From Fasciolopsis buskii (Eukaryota; Platyhelminthes; Trematoda; Plagiorchiida; Fasciolidae), in contig LUCM01009385.1 of the NCBI GenBank assembly GCA_008360955.1, positions 107,477 to 171,476 on the forward strand: DNA of 64,000 nt, written 5' to 3'. Numbering within the stretch: the first letter of the stretch is position 1; every line of letters starts with the position of its first letter. This document shows, one piece after another, positions 24,105 to 34,491 of the stretch. The notes under the pieces were generated by a model. That model was not told where the DNA came from and did not search any database. It worked only from the letters and a program-made list of their open reading frames with translations. The position numbers and the translations under genes are program-made.

Positions 24105-26700
24105 GCCAAAATGTCCATTCTGGCATTGTTGCGTACCAAAGTCCGCTCTCTGTTTACGAAAATGTCAGATCTGTCCCTCACACATCAATCACCGATCCAT
24201 GTTCATACGTGCACCACCTGCACACAAGAATCGTGGCTGAACCCGGATATGGCTGAGTCGCTCGTGTCCATAGACAGCTTCAGTCTCCATTTGCAGGACA
24301 GAGTTTCAAACAAGAAGAAGACTGGAGGCAGTGTTGCAACATACATAAAGTCCTTTTGGTCTGGCAAGTCCGAAGTTGTTTATACGTACCCTCTTAATGG
24401 AACTGACTGTCTCGTGACGTAGTTTCATCCTAGGTTTTCTCGCCATACCAACACTATCATAACCAATTTAAACATTGACCCCTTTAGCTCACAACAAAAT
24501 ACCGATCTTTTTTTACTCTTCTAGTGTTTATTGTTCCTCTTCTTGAGGATAACCTGCACATTATTGTAGGTGATTTTAATCATACATGCACCTTATCACT
24601 AACTGTTTGATCTGACTGACCTCTGCGTTTCTCCCACCAGAGGCGGTTCCATTTTAGATGGAGTTATTACCAACCACCCCGATTAATTTTCTCCAAAACG
24701 ACGTGCTACAATTCCAACTAGTGATCATTGTCTGCTTCACCTAAGGCCCAAGGTATACTCTAGGTCAGCTTTCCATTCCTTCAGGCAAGCAAATCAAATC
24801 CGAGCTCGCCTCCGCAACCTTTCACGCAACAACCTTGTTCTTTTTCAGAAATATCTTTCGATCGCACCTGCGTGTTTCTCTTTTGAATCCCTGCTCAATG
24901 ACAGTGCCAAACTTTTCACAGAGACGGCCAAACGCAATCCTTGATATTCGCTGCCCCTTAGAAACACTATTCGTCTCAAATGGCCGTATCTGCACCCAGA
25001 AACTGAAGTCCTAATAAAATACAAGGAGCACTTCTACAAATCTCGCAATAACTCGAGCGTGCGGTAAATTTCCAACCTAATAAAAGCTGAAACCCGACGC
25101 ATCGAAATGACGTTCGCCAGCCAACTGTTGAGTGATAACAACAATCGATTCCTATGGCAAGGCATTCGACTGTTGTGTGGGAAGAAGAAGCATACGAAAA
25201 CTTCTGCGGATGTTGACAGCATCAATCGTGATTTCCTCCATCCTCCCATTTATACGCAGGTCATATTTGATCAGGGTAATGATATGACAGTCATAAATTT
25301 TTCCAGGGATGAGATGCTCGACGTTCCGTGCACCACTAAAATTACCACAGTGGTTGGTCCTAACAGTCCGTCTTCAGCTCTTTTAAGGCATGGTGCTGTG
25401 GCTCTGACCGATGCATTTACTTCTCTAATTAACTCGTCACTAATCTCTTCTTTCATCCCTGACTGTTGGAGACCCGCCACTATCATTCCCGTCCCTTAAT
25501 CTAACAATTCTACTGCTTTAGCAAAACGTTTTCACCGTATCGCCTTAACGTCCTCTGATCTTAAACTGACACAGCGTGCTTTATATAAGCGCCTGTGTTC
25601 TTCTATGTATCCTCCTGACAACCCTTTCCATTTTGTCTATAAATCTAACAGGTCCACTTTGAACAATGTCGCCTCCCTCCTTCACCACATTTATAAACCC
25701 TTAAACGCATCAGTGAAATCTGTGCGTTGCGCCTTCCTGGGCTATTCTTCGGCATTTGACTCAGTCCCACGATCTGTTCTACTCCACAAACTGCGAACAT
25801 TTGCTTGTCCCAGGCCTATATTAGCATGGCTGTCTGATTACTTTACTAACCGAACCCAGTGTACACGAACGGACGGTGAAGTTACGAAACCGTTGACCAA
25901 CAACTCACGAGTGCTACATGGTGCAGTTCTTTCATCGTTTATTTTCTCTACTTACATCAGTGACTTATCAACTAGCTCCTTCTGTCATCTGTTTATGTAT
26001 GCTAATGTTGTTGCCCTCTCTCAAGCCGTTTCGAAGAATGGTGAGTTTCAAAGATTTTTCAACAACCTATCTTCTGCTTACAACTCAACACATCTAAACT
26101 TTTCGAATGTCCATTCTCTATCTCTCGCTTGACCTACCCATCCGAAACGTCTTCAATCAACTGAAAAACACTTGCCAGGGTTGATTCTGTGAAATATCTA
26201 GGAGTCGCTAATGATAAAAATCTGAAGGGGACTACTCGCGTTTCTACCTGTGTAACGAGTCTCCGATGGTTCTCATTTCAAATCAGGATGCTTCGACACT
26301 ACAAGGTGAAACAAAGCACTACCTCCCGATTTGTATGCCAGTGTGTTTTCCTATCCTTCTTTAACCTTCGCCTGTCATTTTTCAAGGTTTTCTTAAAAAA
26401 GACTCTAAAATTCGCCAGAGACTATCTGGGTGTCCTTCATACCACTAGCTGAATTGTCCCTTAATCTATGTAATCAACATTTATCAGCATGTGAGAAATT
26501 TGCCCAGAAAATTCTTTCTGACCCCGCGCATCTTCTGCACAACGATCTTTCAAAGCGTCTCTCATATTTCGACACGATCCGATTTTCGTTCCATACCCTC
26601 CAGAGTCAGTATTTATAGGAACTCCACTGTCCCATATGTATCACGCATCTTGACAAACCCTGACCGTATTTCAGGCGAATTCCTGAGCAGCCTTTCCTAA
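24105..26700 (+). pseudogene. CR1-like ORF2 (endonuclease and reverse transcriptase), dead
   Basis: The endonuclease domain retains KVRSLFTKMSDLSL, QESWLNPDMAESLVS, a GDFN catalytic-type motif (near 24570) and TSDHCLLHLRPK (near 24720). The reverse transcriptase retains FIPDCWRPATIIPVP, then a TAA stop (25497), RFHRIALTSSDLKLT, FVYKSNRSTLNNVASLL, motif A as FLGYSSAFDSVPR, motif B as HGAVLSSFIFSTYISDL, and motif C as MYANV. In active enzymes of this family motif A has FLDYSSAFD and motif C has YADD, so the catalytic aspartates are lost in addition to stops near 24420, 25070 and 26130 and frameshifts. The LGV motif of the thumb (VKYLGVANDKNL) is visible near 26.19 kb. It cannot encode an active enzyme. 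Confidence 0.85.
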
Positions 26701-26860
26701 TGCGATATGATTATTCCTGGATGAGTGCCTTTATATTCTTTACTAGGCGATGAGTGTATGTTTTAACTTTATTTATTAATTTTTTTTTCACCTAATTTAG
26801 TTTTTACCTTCACAATTTTTGGCTGAAATCCGACATTAGTTAGTGTGCGCAAAAGACCAT

Positions 26861-26888
26861 AAAATACAATACAATACAATACAATACA
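26861..26888 (+). repeat. ATACA tandem tail of CR1 copy
   Basis: About five copies of the pentamer ATACA (read as AATAC or ACAAT in other phases) mark the 3' end of the LINE. CR1-like elements commonly end in short tandem repeats rather than poly(A). Confidence 0.85.
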
Positions 26889-27220
26889 GTCTAGCTGATG
26901 CGTTCCAGATTATAATAATCGATCCTAAATGTGCGTTATGCCAAAGCAACATGGCTGTTTAGGCTGGCCATAATTCTGCACTCTATTGTTTTTGTCGTCA
27001 ACTACCTTAGTTTGTTTATTTATCTTCGTGTTTTACTTGCCATTTTGGACAGCTTTTACTATGATTTATGACCACCAGCCGCAGACACACCCCGAGGCAT
27101 TTGTTTTGTGCCGTGTATGCGACTACATAGAATTGCAGGCTAGATGAAGGGAAGAAAATATTAAACGAGCAAAGAAGACTTGGTCGTTTAAGATCTACCG
27201 CAGATGTTGGGGTTATTCTG

Positions 27221-27221
<1 letters not shown>

Positions 27222-27254
<33 letters not shown>

Positions 27255-27267
27255 GTGTGTGTGTGAG
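27222..27267. repeat. AT/GT microsatellite
   Basis: Two (AT)n blocks separated by GTAT and followed by (GT)n. No gene nearby on either side until 28.7 kb. The open frame at 27907-28170 (87 codons) shows no recognisable domain. Confidence 0.9.
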
Positions 27268-28720
27268 ACATTTGTGGTTGCCTATAATGTACCGTTGGAA
27301 CCAAGTCGAAAATTATGATCCATCAAAATCGCCAACTATTTCTAACCACTCAAACAGGCCATTGACTGCTTATCAAAATGAAGACTCCTCTTTGGATGCT
27401 AATATACCAGGATTCTAAAACGTATTAAAGGTTTGTCATCTGGGGTGTTTCGCCAAGGATTTCGTCAGAAGCTCTGCAGCTGCACTAATCTGCACAAAGT
27501 TCTTGTGCCATTTTAATCGTATTCACCATTAACAGTCCAAAATACACACAATTATTTCTGCAGGTACCATCGTCGACAGAAGCCCTTTATAGTGGTTATC
27601 TATTTTTTGTTAGGATAGCTCTCTACTCGACTGCAACCGTTAATACAAAAATTAATTTAATTTTCAAAAATGTCGGCTGAAGTAGCGTGTCAGTCACACA
27701 CGGTACCTTTTATTCAACTATCGGAATTTTTGTTCTTTCCGTTGTTTTTATTTATCATCACGGTCACTTTTCTCGCAGCTTACTGATGTACCATGGAATA
27801 CCTGCCTCATATTTCGCCTGACAGATTGAGTAGTAAATGGTCAATTAAGCTCATTTTTCTCGACCATTTTTTGAAAGTTTACAAAGGCTACATGTAGCCC
27901 ATCGGTTTGACGATAGTCAGCAACAAATTTTCTTTAGCTGAATATTCTAATTACGCACTCCATCTCAACTTTCGCGACACCAGTCGGAATAAACAACTCC
28001 AGGTTTACAAAATCGAGTTATTTTGCACTCAGAAACAGAAAATCTATTTGACTTGTTTCTATCAAAAAGTGAGATTCATGATTCTTACTGAAACACAAAA
28101 TCTTCCTTTTTTCCTTCTAATCTCTGACGTGTACGTCTCGCAGCTTGCGAAGTCTACCGAAACTGCCTAATGTGGGACTCTAGGAGACAGCATATGAACA
28201 CTCATATCAATCACCTAGATAAGTTGACATTTAATAGGTCATAACTGCAACTTACCTTAATTCCAGTTGTTAAGAGCTTGTGTTATGCAGGCGATTGTAT
28301 AAGGCATGAATTCGGCAACCTCTGTAGGATCTGACTACTAGAAGTTTCCTATCTACCAAAGGAATAATTCGCTTTTGCCGCATATAATGCCAGAAAAATA
28401 CTTACTAAGCTGTAGAAAGCAGAAACATTTCGACGACCAAAACTTCAGCCTAATCAAATTTTATGATTCTTTCTACTAACCACTAGATCTAGTAGATTTA
28501 TGAAGCCTTTCAGCGCAACTAACGCCTGAGATGACAACTGATTTTTCAGGAGCTCAAAAGTGCTCGCCGACCAATTCGGGATCGGACATCGCAGAGTACC
28601 AGAGTGAATAGTTATTTTCTTTGAACGGAGTAGGTAATCGGAATGTCACCATAGCAGTGTGAGAACAGTTAACTTGTTAAGGAAAACAAATTATGTATAG
28701 GTCACAAAGTCATTTACAGG
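27268..28720. other. No gene recognised
   Basis: Downstream of the 28.7-kb gene (which reads leftward) and rightward of the microsatellite. Only an 87-codon open frame without known features (27907-28170). Confidence 0.35.
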
Positions 28721-28721
28721 G

Positions 28722-29414
28722 CTACCATTTGCTTGAAGTTCTGTAGTACTGACCAAATAATTTGTAATACTTTGTACACGTGTCCTCTGTCTGGACTCGG
28801 GACTGAATGCATTCTCTCACCAGTGTTCCACACTGAGGACATTTCTTGCACGTACCCAGCAGTTTTTTCACGTCGTGGGGCCTGAGCTTTTTAATGTTAT
28901 TCGGTATTTCTGGGAAGTTAATTCCATTCACTGGAAGGAGAAGTAAGAAAACTGTACAAGTTAATTGTTATTAAGCAGTCCAAACGATCCATTGTCTGTC
29001 GATGTTTTGTGTATTAGTGATCATTTAAAACAAAGCTTTTATCTATTGGAATCTGCAACTAAATTTGTCTTGAATTCCAACATCAGTAAACAAGCTCTTA
29101 AAAATTCATATTATAATTGATGGAGACGATTTTTAGCTGAACTCACCGCATGTTGTAAGGACTGGTTTAACGAGGCACTGCTGAACTGCCTCAACCATGT
29201 CACCTCTACACTTACTGCTGAACTTCACGTCTTTCGGCTCCACTCGGGTAGCAAAAAGAAAGGTAGAAGAAAGGAAAGTGATCAATAATACCTGAAAAGC
29301 AGAGGAAAATAAATAATGCTTGAAAGCAATATTTCGTTAATAGAACTTGTGTCTACCGTGTGGAAATATGTATCTAGCCACCAAATGAACGGCAAATCGG
29401 AGACTTACGTTCAT
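28722..29414 (-). CDS. Small secreted eight-cysteine protein, three exons (paralogue of the 17-kb gene)
   Basis: Spliced on the minus strand: 29414-29409, 29291-29147 and 28930-28722; introns are 29408-29292 (GTAAGT...CAG) and 29146-28931 (GTGAGT...CAG). It gives 119 residues. Exon 1 codes only Met-Asn. Exon 2 opens with a hydrophobic signal (VLLITFLSSTFLFA, about residues 3-16), then RVEPKDVKF and three cysteines. Exon 3 has GTCKKCPQCGTLVREC. Cysteines are at 30, 41, 50, 78, 81, 84, 91 and 102. Compared with the 17-kb protein the spacing is x10, x8 (against x9), x27, x2, x2, x6, x10 (against x11). Both share C-T-x3-K-x-F-G after the last cysteine. Sequence identity outside these positions is low, so the genes diverged long ago but kept the fold-defining cysteines. 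No polyadenylation signal was obvious. Function unknown. Confidence 0.85.
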
Positions 29415-29464
29415 TTTATGACCGAACCCAGTTTCGTTCCTTGGATTAGGCCATCAATTATCCA

Positions 29465-29472
29465 CTTATATA
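29465..29472 (-). promoter_or_regulatory. TATA box of the 29-kb secreted-protein gene
   Basis: On the minus strand GGATATATAAGTGG lies about 50-60 bp before the ATG (29414-29412), in the same relative place as in the 17-kb paralogue. Confidence 0.5.
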
Positions 29473-29479
29473 TCCTTAC

Positions 29480-30690
29480 TTAAAACGGTGATCAACTTCC
29501 AGGCTCATGTGGATAACAAGCGCGAACGTGAACAGTGGATGAACTAGTCACTTCGTCGATGAATCACCGCGTGAGAATATGACCGCAGTTTGGGACCGGT
29601 GTGGAAATTTCGGTTGTCTTTGGCGTTATTAATGTAATTTGGCAATCACCAGTTGTTCAGCCTTATATGATTAAATTCGATGATAACGGAGACGATGAGC
29701 AAGGAGGGATACATGATTTACTTTCTACTTTCGATTTTGTATTTTCGTGTACTGGTTGTTTTCCAAACATTCAGTAAGCTTTTTGACATTGCTGCTGCAC
29801 ACTGAAACTTTCGTAAGATCACGCCAGCCATACAGTACGGCTTGCGCATGTTCTCGCTGGTTTCCTTTGGTCTAAGAGTCTTACGATGTTGAACGTGTTA
29901 TTGCAACATATGGCTTGCGTTATACATATTTTTAATCCTAACTGGTCATTTGCTTGTTAATTTGTCACCGCGACTCCTTGACCGGAGAAGTTGAGACGAT
30001 GAAGATAACCTTCAGAAACGACAAATAACAAGCACTGATTTTAAGTACCGGTGAACAGATCACTTGTGAAAAGCAATCGCGCATCACTTTTAATGAGACT
30101 GGAAACCATAACACAAGCCAATCTAGTGAAACATTTGCCCATTCAGATAGGAACAACCAACCAAAAACAATGCGAACTAACCACATAAACAAGCGATGGT
30201 CATTTCTCTACAGCGCCTCTGGTTTCAGGTGACCATGTGGCTAAAGTTGTAGTCACATTTTCATTATTCTTGCTATTGCGCATTTGCTCCGTTTTTCGGC
30301 AACCTGCTAAATTCAGAGCTGGCCAGTCATTCGGTTCACTGTTTCAGGGAATTTTCTCCCAAATGCACGTTCCTTGTCTGGTGACCCACCAAAGAGATTC
30401 AGACCACTCTGTAAACTAAAGTCTGCTTGACCTTCTAATGAACGCAGTGGAATGGACTTTGGAGACTACTTCGAAGATTTCTGGGTAGAAAACCAGTAAG
30501 CTCAAATCCACAGGCAGTAGTAAAAAGCCAGTTGAAGTGGTTCGTGTCTAGAAGATTATTCCCAAAATTTTTGAATGCACAGCAGTTAAACCGGATTTGC
30601 AAATCCTAATCCTCATAAAAGCAACAGTGAAACAGAAACCCTAGTTTGAAAACGCTCCATACAACAAAGTCTGCAGACACCCGAGTATTA
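29480..30690. other. No gene recognised
   Basis: Upstream side of the 29-kb gene. Open frames of 60 and 75 codons (30237-30419 and 30192-29965) lack recognisable domains. Confidence 0.35.
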
Positions 30691-30696
30691 AAACTG

Positions 30697-32694
30697 CTCG
30701 CGAGCAAGCTCGTTTTCAGTGATTCGTACTCGTGCCATTACATCACTATATATATCTTGACAAAAATTTTCACTATAGGAAGGATTGGATTAGTCAGATA
30801 CAAATATGGCTGGGGAAGGGATTTGTGGTGTTACATGCATAACCTGAATACACAAGAATGTGTTGTGTTAATTGCTTTTTTGTCTAGGGTTTGCATTGGG
30901 ACGGAGGGTGGGCCAGGGGAGTTGAAGCGCAACCACAAATTGTTTTTGAGACCAAAGTGGAGGATTGCGAAGACGGATTGCGACAGCTTCCGCAGTGTTC
31001 AAGAGTCGAAACTTTGCCAACCTGGATTGTTGACCTCTGACCTTATACAGGGTCCGGAAAGCTTGCGTCACATTCACGGTGTGGTTAGTCTGTGCTAGAT
31101 GTGAAACCACTGCGCTATTAAGTGACTTAATTGTTCCAGTGCCTAACCATACCGGGTGGTGCTCACGGATGCGTTCAGACACGCGCCTGGTCGTGCGGCC
31201 GATGTACATTGTCCCTCAGGAACATGTGAATGAATGGATACAAAACGAGGCTGCAGGATCAGGGACTTTGTCTTTCAACCAAAATGACACTACGGGGCGG
31301 GATTTGAACAGGATACGAAGCTTGGCTGCGTAGAATGAATTACTGATAGCACTAGTCGGTCTTCGTCGTGCTATCTCCGCTAGCTTGTCACATTTGAATG
31401 GCAGAGATATGTATACTGCCTTTCTCTCCACCGTCACCCTTCTAGGAACTTCCTGTTCTGTCTCCAACATCTTGTTGATTGATATAATTGGGAAACCATT
31501 TTCAGTGAATACTCTTCTGACCGTCTGCAGTTCAGCTTCAAGAGTATCTTCCGTGCATATTCTTTGTGTCCTGGAAATCAGACATCTAATTAACTTCCTC
31601 TTCATATTAAGAGATACAAAGCTGTGGAAGTTGATGTATTGCCCATTCCATGTGTCTTTCCTGTGTACTGATCGCCGAATTGAGCCGTCTTCTCGACGAC
31701 TTAGTCGTAAATCTAAGAAAGCTATTTCATTGTTCAACTCCATTTCTGTTGTGAATCTCACATTAGCATGAGCCGAGTTGAACAAGTTCAACAGTTGTTT
31801 AGTTTTCGACGAGGGGTTGAGTACACAGATGTCATCCACATAACGCTTGTATAGGTAGAGCGATTTTATTGACGACTCGAGTGGTCCACGGTCCAGCTTT
31901 GCCATGAAAATGTCGGCTAGTAGCAGACCGAGTGGGGATCCCATCGCTACACCGTCCTTGTGACGGTAAATCTGATTATTGAATTTAAATTGGAAGTTGC
32001 AGGTACATAAGAACAATAGTTGTTTCAAGTTTGCTATCGGAAGACTTGTCGCTAAGTCATTGCTGTCGATGTAGTCACAGAGGTATTCGATTGTCTCCGT
32101 GATCGGAACGTTGGTAAAAAGGGCGGCGACGTCTAAAGAAAGCATTCTTCGTTCCTTCATATTCAGTTCTTTCACGGAGTCGATAAGTTCAAATGTATTT
32201 TTGAGACTATGCTGTGCTACCTTCTGTCTAACGGGTTCCAGTAACCTAGCTAACCATATTGCCACAGCACGGTACGACGAATTGCGCATGTCGAAAATAG
32301 GTCTCATAGGTACTCCATTTTTATGTAATTTGGGTAGGCCGTTCAATCTTGGAATAGTAGTTCCCGTAGGCCGAATTTATTCGAATGTCGTCGAATCAAT
32401 GATATCCCTTTGTCTCAGTGGTCTCAAGATACTAGACAAGGATTTTTCTATCTGATAAGTTTTACCATTTTCCTTCGCCATTTTTGAAAATTTTGATTTG
32501 TCATTCAGAATGGCTTCCATTTTCGTTACATAGTCAGACCTGTTCAGGAGAACTATGCCTGCACCCTTATCTGGTCTTGATAACATGATGTCGGCATTTT
32601 TCTGCAGTTCTCTTAACCGTCTCTTATGTTCTGGCTTTAATAACCCACTTGTTGTATGTCTAGCACCATGATATTGATAGCAAGGGAACTGCAT
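30697..32694 (-). mobile_element. Penelope-like element, nearly open copy
   Basis: Minus-strand PLE whose 3' non-coding end (30697-30867) includes a block with CACTATATATATCTTGAC that recurs at both ends of the composite PLE at 34.5-36.3 kb. The coding part is described separately. The 5' limit is placed at the first Met; upstream of 32694 a TGA occurs two codons before and no further PLE homology was recognised, so the N-terminal part is probably missing. Confidence 0.85.
30868..32694 (-). pseudogene. PLE reverse transcriptase and GIY-YIG endonuclease with two nonsense codons
   Basis: One continuous frame of 608 sense positions, broken only by TAA (32379-32377) and TGA (31218-31216). From the N terminus it shows:
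- IMLSRPDKGAGIVLL;
- IRPTGTTIPRLNGLPKLHKN;
- motif A MLSLDVAALFTNVPI;
- motif B HKDGVAMGSPLG;
- motif C RYVDD (YVDD at 31842-31831);
- NEIAFLDLRLSRR;
- after the TGA, the nuclease core GTMYIGRTTRRVSERIREHH, SHLAQTNH and AEAVAIRLRNPPL, retaining the conserved Glu.
All visible RT catalytic aspartates are present. PLE enzymes of this type prime from target DNA and carry GIY-YIG at the C terminus. It is a recently active lineage but this copy is inactivated unless the stops are read through or are sequence errors. Confidence 0.85.
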
Positions 32695-32699
32695 TGGTC

Positions 32700-33719
32700 A
32701 GCGAGGAAGGGTAAAGATAACGGACGGATTGATCCAAATAAGCTGTGCTTAGAGCATTTAGAAACTTTGGTAGTAGTAATGGCCTTCCGATAACCAACTA
32801 CTTAATCCTTTCACCCACTAGTTGTGTCTAGCTTTCATAAACTGACAATATTGCCTACTCTTCAGCCACACGATTATCATTTCATTGAACTAGAATCCTA
32901 ACTGTAAAATACTTGAAGAAATTTTTGGAGTTTATTTGGCAATGTCCTCAGAAATCAGATGTGCATTCACAGACTCCCGAACAGCGCATAGAAAAGTTTA
33001 ATCATCCGACACCCCGGACTTTGGAAAGGTTGGGCTGCATACGAACGCTCACAACCCATGCTTTGCGCCAAGAATGGCCATGACAGAAATAAAACGACTA
33101 CAGTCGCATAGCCGTATTTCATTTTGTTTTGCAGACAAATACGTCGACATTCCTTCTAAGGATAGGAACTGTTTATTGTCAGAAAACAGTATAGAATAGC
33201 AATTAATGCTCAACATATCAGTCAGTTGATATAATCGGTCGCCTGTTCTTCGCTATCGTTTCTGACAAACAGAGCAACATGGCAGCCGAATTTTAGGAAA
33301 CTTGTTCTCCGTCAATTTGCAAATAGTAGTATCTTGTAAACATCTCATTTGGGATTGGGATCTTATTTGAATCGTTAGGAGCGTGATCCTTACGCGACAC
33401 ATACTACTAACAATTTTCCTTACATTATAATCGTTCTGTCACGATCACCGGATAAGTAGACCGGTAAATAGTACATTTTAACTGCCCGCGGAAATTATCT
33501 TCCTCGGAAGCACTTATTTCGTGAGACGAAACTTGTGCGCTTGAAACAAGCCATTTCCCGGTCCAGGCAGTCCTACCCTCATTTGAAAACTATTAGAACA
33601 AGGATACACATTCGGAAACCCATCGCCTCTCTTTTTTTATCCAAAGATAGCACTTGGCTTAGTCAGGCTAAACGTTTTGCTGCACTACTCATCGCTGCAG
33701 GATGAAGCGGTGAATTTCG
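32700..33719. other. No gene recognised
   Basis: No open frame of note and no similarity to other repeats in the window. Confidence 0.4.
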
Positions 33720-34370
33720 TTTCCTTTCTTGCAACGCTGTGGACAAACAGCCCAATCCCCCAGCGTTTGCGACGATCTGTCGTTTGAGTTCACCACAGGA
33801 AGTCATGTTCGCCAGGGTTGTCCACGTTTACTATTCCACCTTCAACCTTGTCCCTGAGATGCCTACAGAGAGAGCTCTGTTCTCTTGTAAGGATAGTGCC
33901 GTTGAATTTTGCTCGCATAAAAGTTTCTCTGACTTGAAACAAGCTGAAAACCTTGTGCTACTTAGTGAGGACTCAAGCACTATAGAATCTATTTTTGAAT
34001 GATGGCATGGCTATGCCGGGACTTTTCGCACCTGTGAATTGTTATTGCTTTTGAAGGAATAAAGTGGTCTAGAGCCAAACCTTGGTATCGCAAGAAAGAA
34101 ACTGAGTGAATTAGATAAGATTTTGTTATTTGGGCAGTTACACCCGAACCGGTTGTCATATGGCGAATAGTGTCATCCAGCACAAACCATTCTTAACTTG
34201 GTCTTATCGCTTTGGAACATCTGTTGTGTTGGCATGGTATCTGATTGTCAGTCATTGGTGAAATTCACACTGTGGCCGTGAAAGCCGTGTTCATGTATAG
34301 CTTAGTAATTTGGTCGTAGTGGAAAAAGGTCTACGTAGAACTGTTAGGACATAAATGGAGAATTTCACCG
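33720..34370 (+). mobile_element. RTE-like LINE remnant (reverse transcriptase, C-terminal half)
   Basis: The plus-strand translation gives PTERALFSCKDSAVEFCSH, then SFSDLKQAENLVLLSEDSS, where the expected catalytic YADD (33940-33951) reads QAEN. Next come GMAMPGLFAPVNC (GMRFAPSKC in intact relatives), LEHLLCWHGI*LSVIGEIHT and VAVKAVFMYSLVIWS. These are recognisable stretches of RTE-like LINE reverse transcriptases, from motif C to the thumb and connection. Stops and lost catalytic residues show it is dead. The composite PLE begins about 110 bp downstream (34479). Confidence 0.65.
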
Positions 34371-34478
34371 GCATTCGGAGATTAGGCTTAATATATTTGG
34401 CACTAGAATTCAGTCAAATAAGTACACACTGAATCTGAACGGGTTACAGTGGTTGGGGCCTGTTACACCTGACCGGAG

Positions 34479-34491
34479 ATCCACTTATTCC
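34479..34491 (+). repeat. Putative target-site duplication, left
   Basis: ATCCACTTATTCC, identical to 36303-36315 and directly abutting PLE sequence. Confidence 0.75.

Larger units (their letters stand above)
23690..26888 (+). mobile_element. CR1-like LINE, longest copy, with ATACA tail
   Basis: A plus-strand non-LTR retrotransposon carrying an ORF2 with an EEP endonuclease (about 24.1-24.8 kb) and a reverse transcriptase (about 25.1-26.7 kb). It ends in a short tandem tail (26861-26888), typical of CR1-like 3' ends. It served here as the reference for shorter copies at 2.4, 3.5, 12.6-16.7 and 47.9-49.3 kb. The 5' limit is uncertain: the segment 23.69-24.1 kb shares AGCATI-type linker peptides with the 16.6-kb copy, but no ORF1 was identified. 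Confidence 0.85.

Noticed and set aside
27430..27480. On the minus strand CTGACGA is followed ten bases later by GAAAC, the core of a hammerhead ribozyme, which is known in Penelope-like elements.
   Set aside because: The stem II between them is only about two to three pairs, no matching stem I or stem III is visible, and it is not within a PLE. About one such core is expected by chance in a window of this size.
32099..32455. Plus-strand 118-codon frame, and 31385-31771 with 128 codons.
   Set aside because: Both are antisense shadows of the PLE reverse transcriptase.
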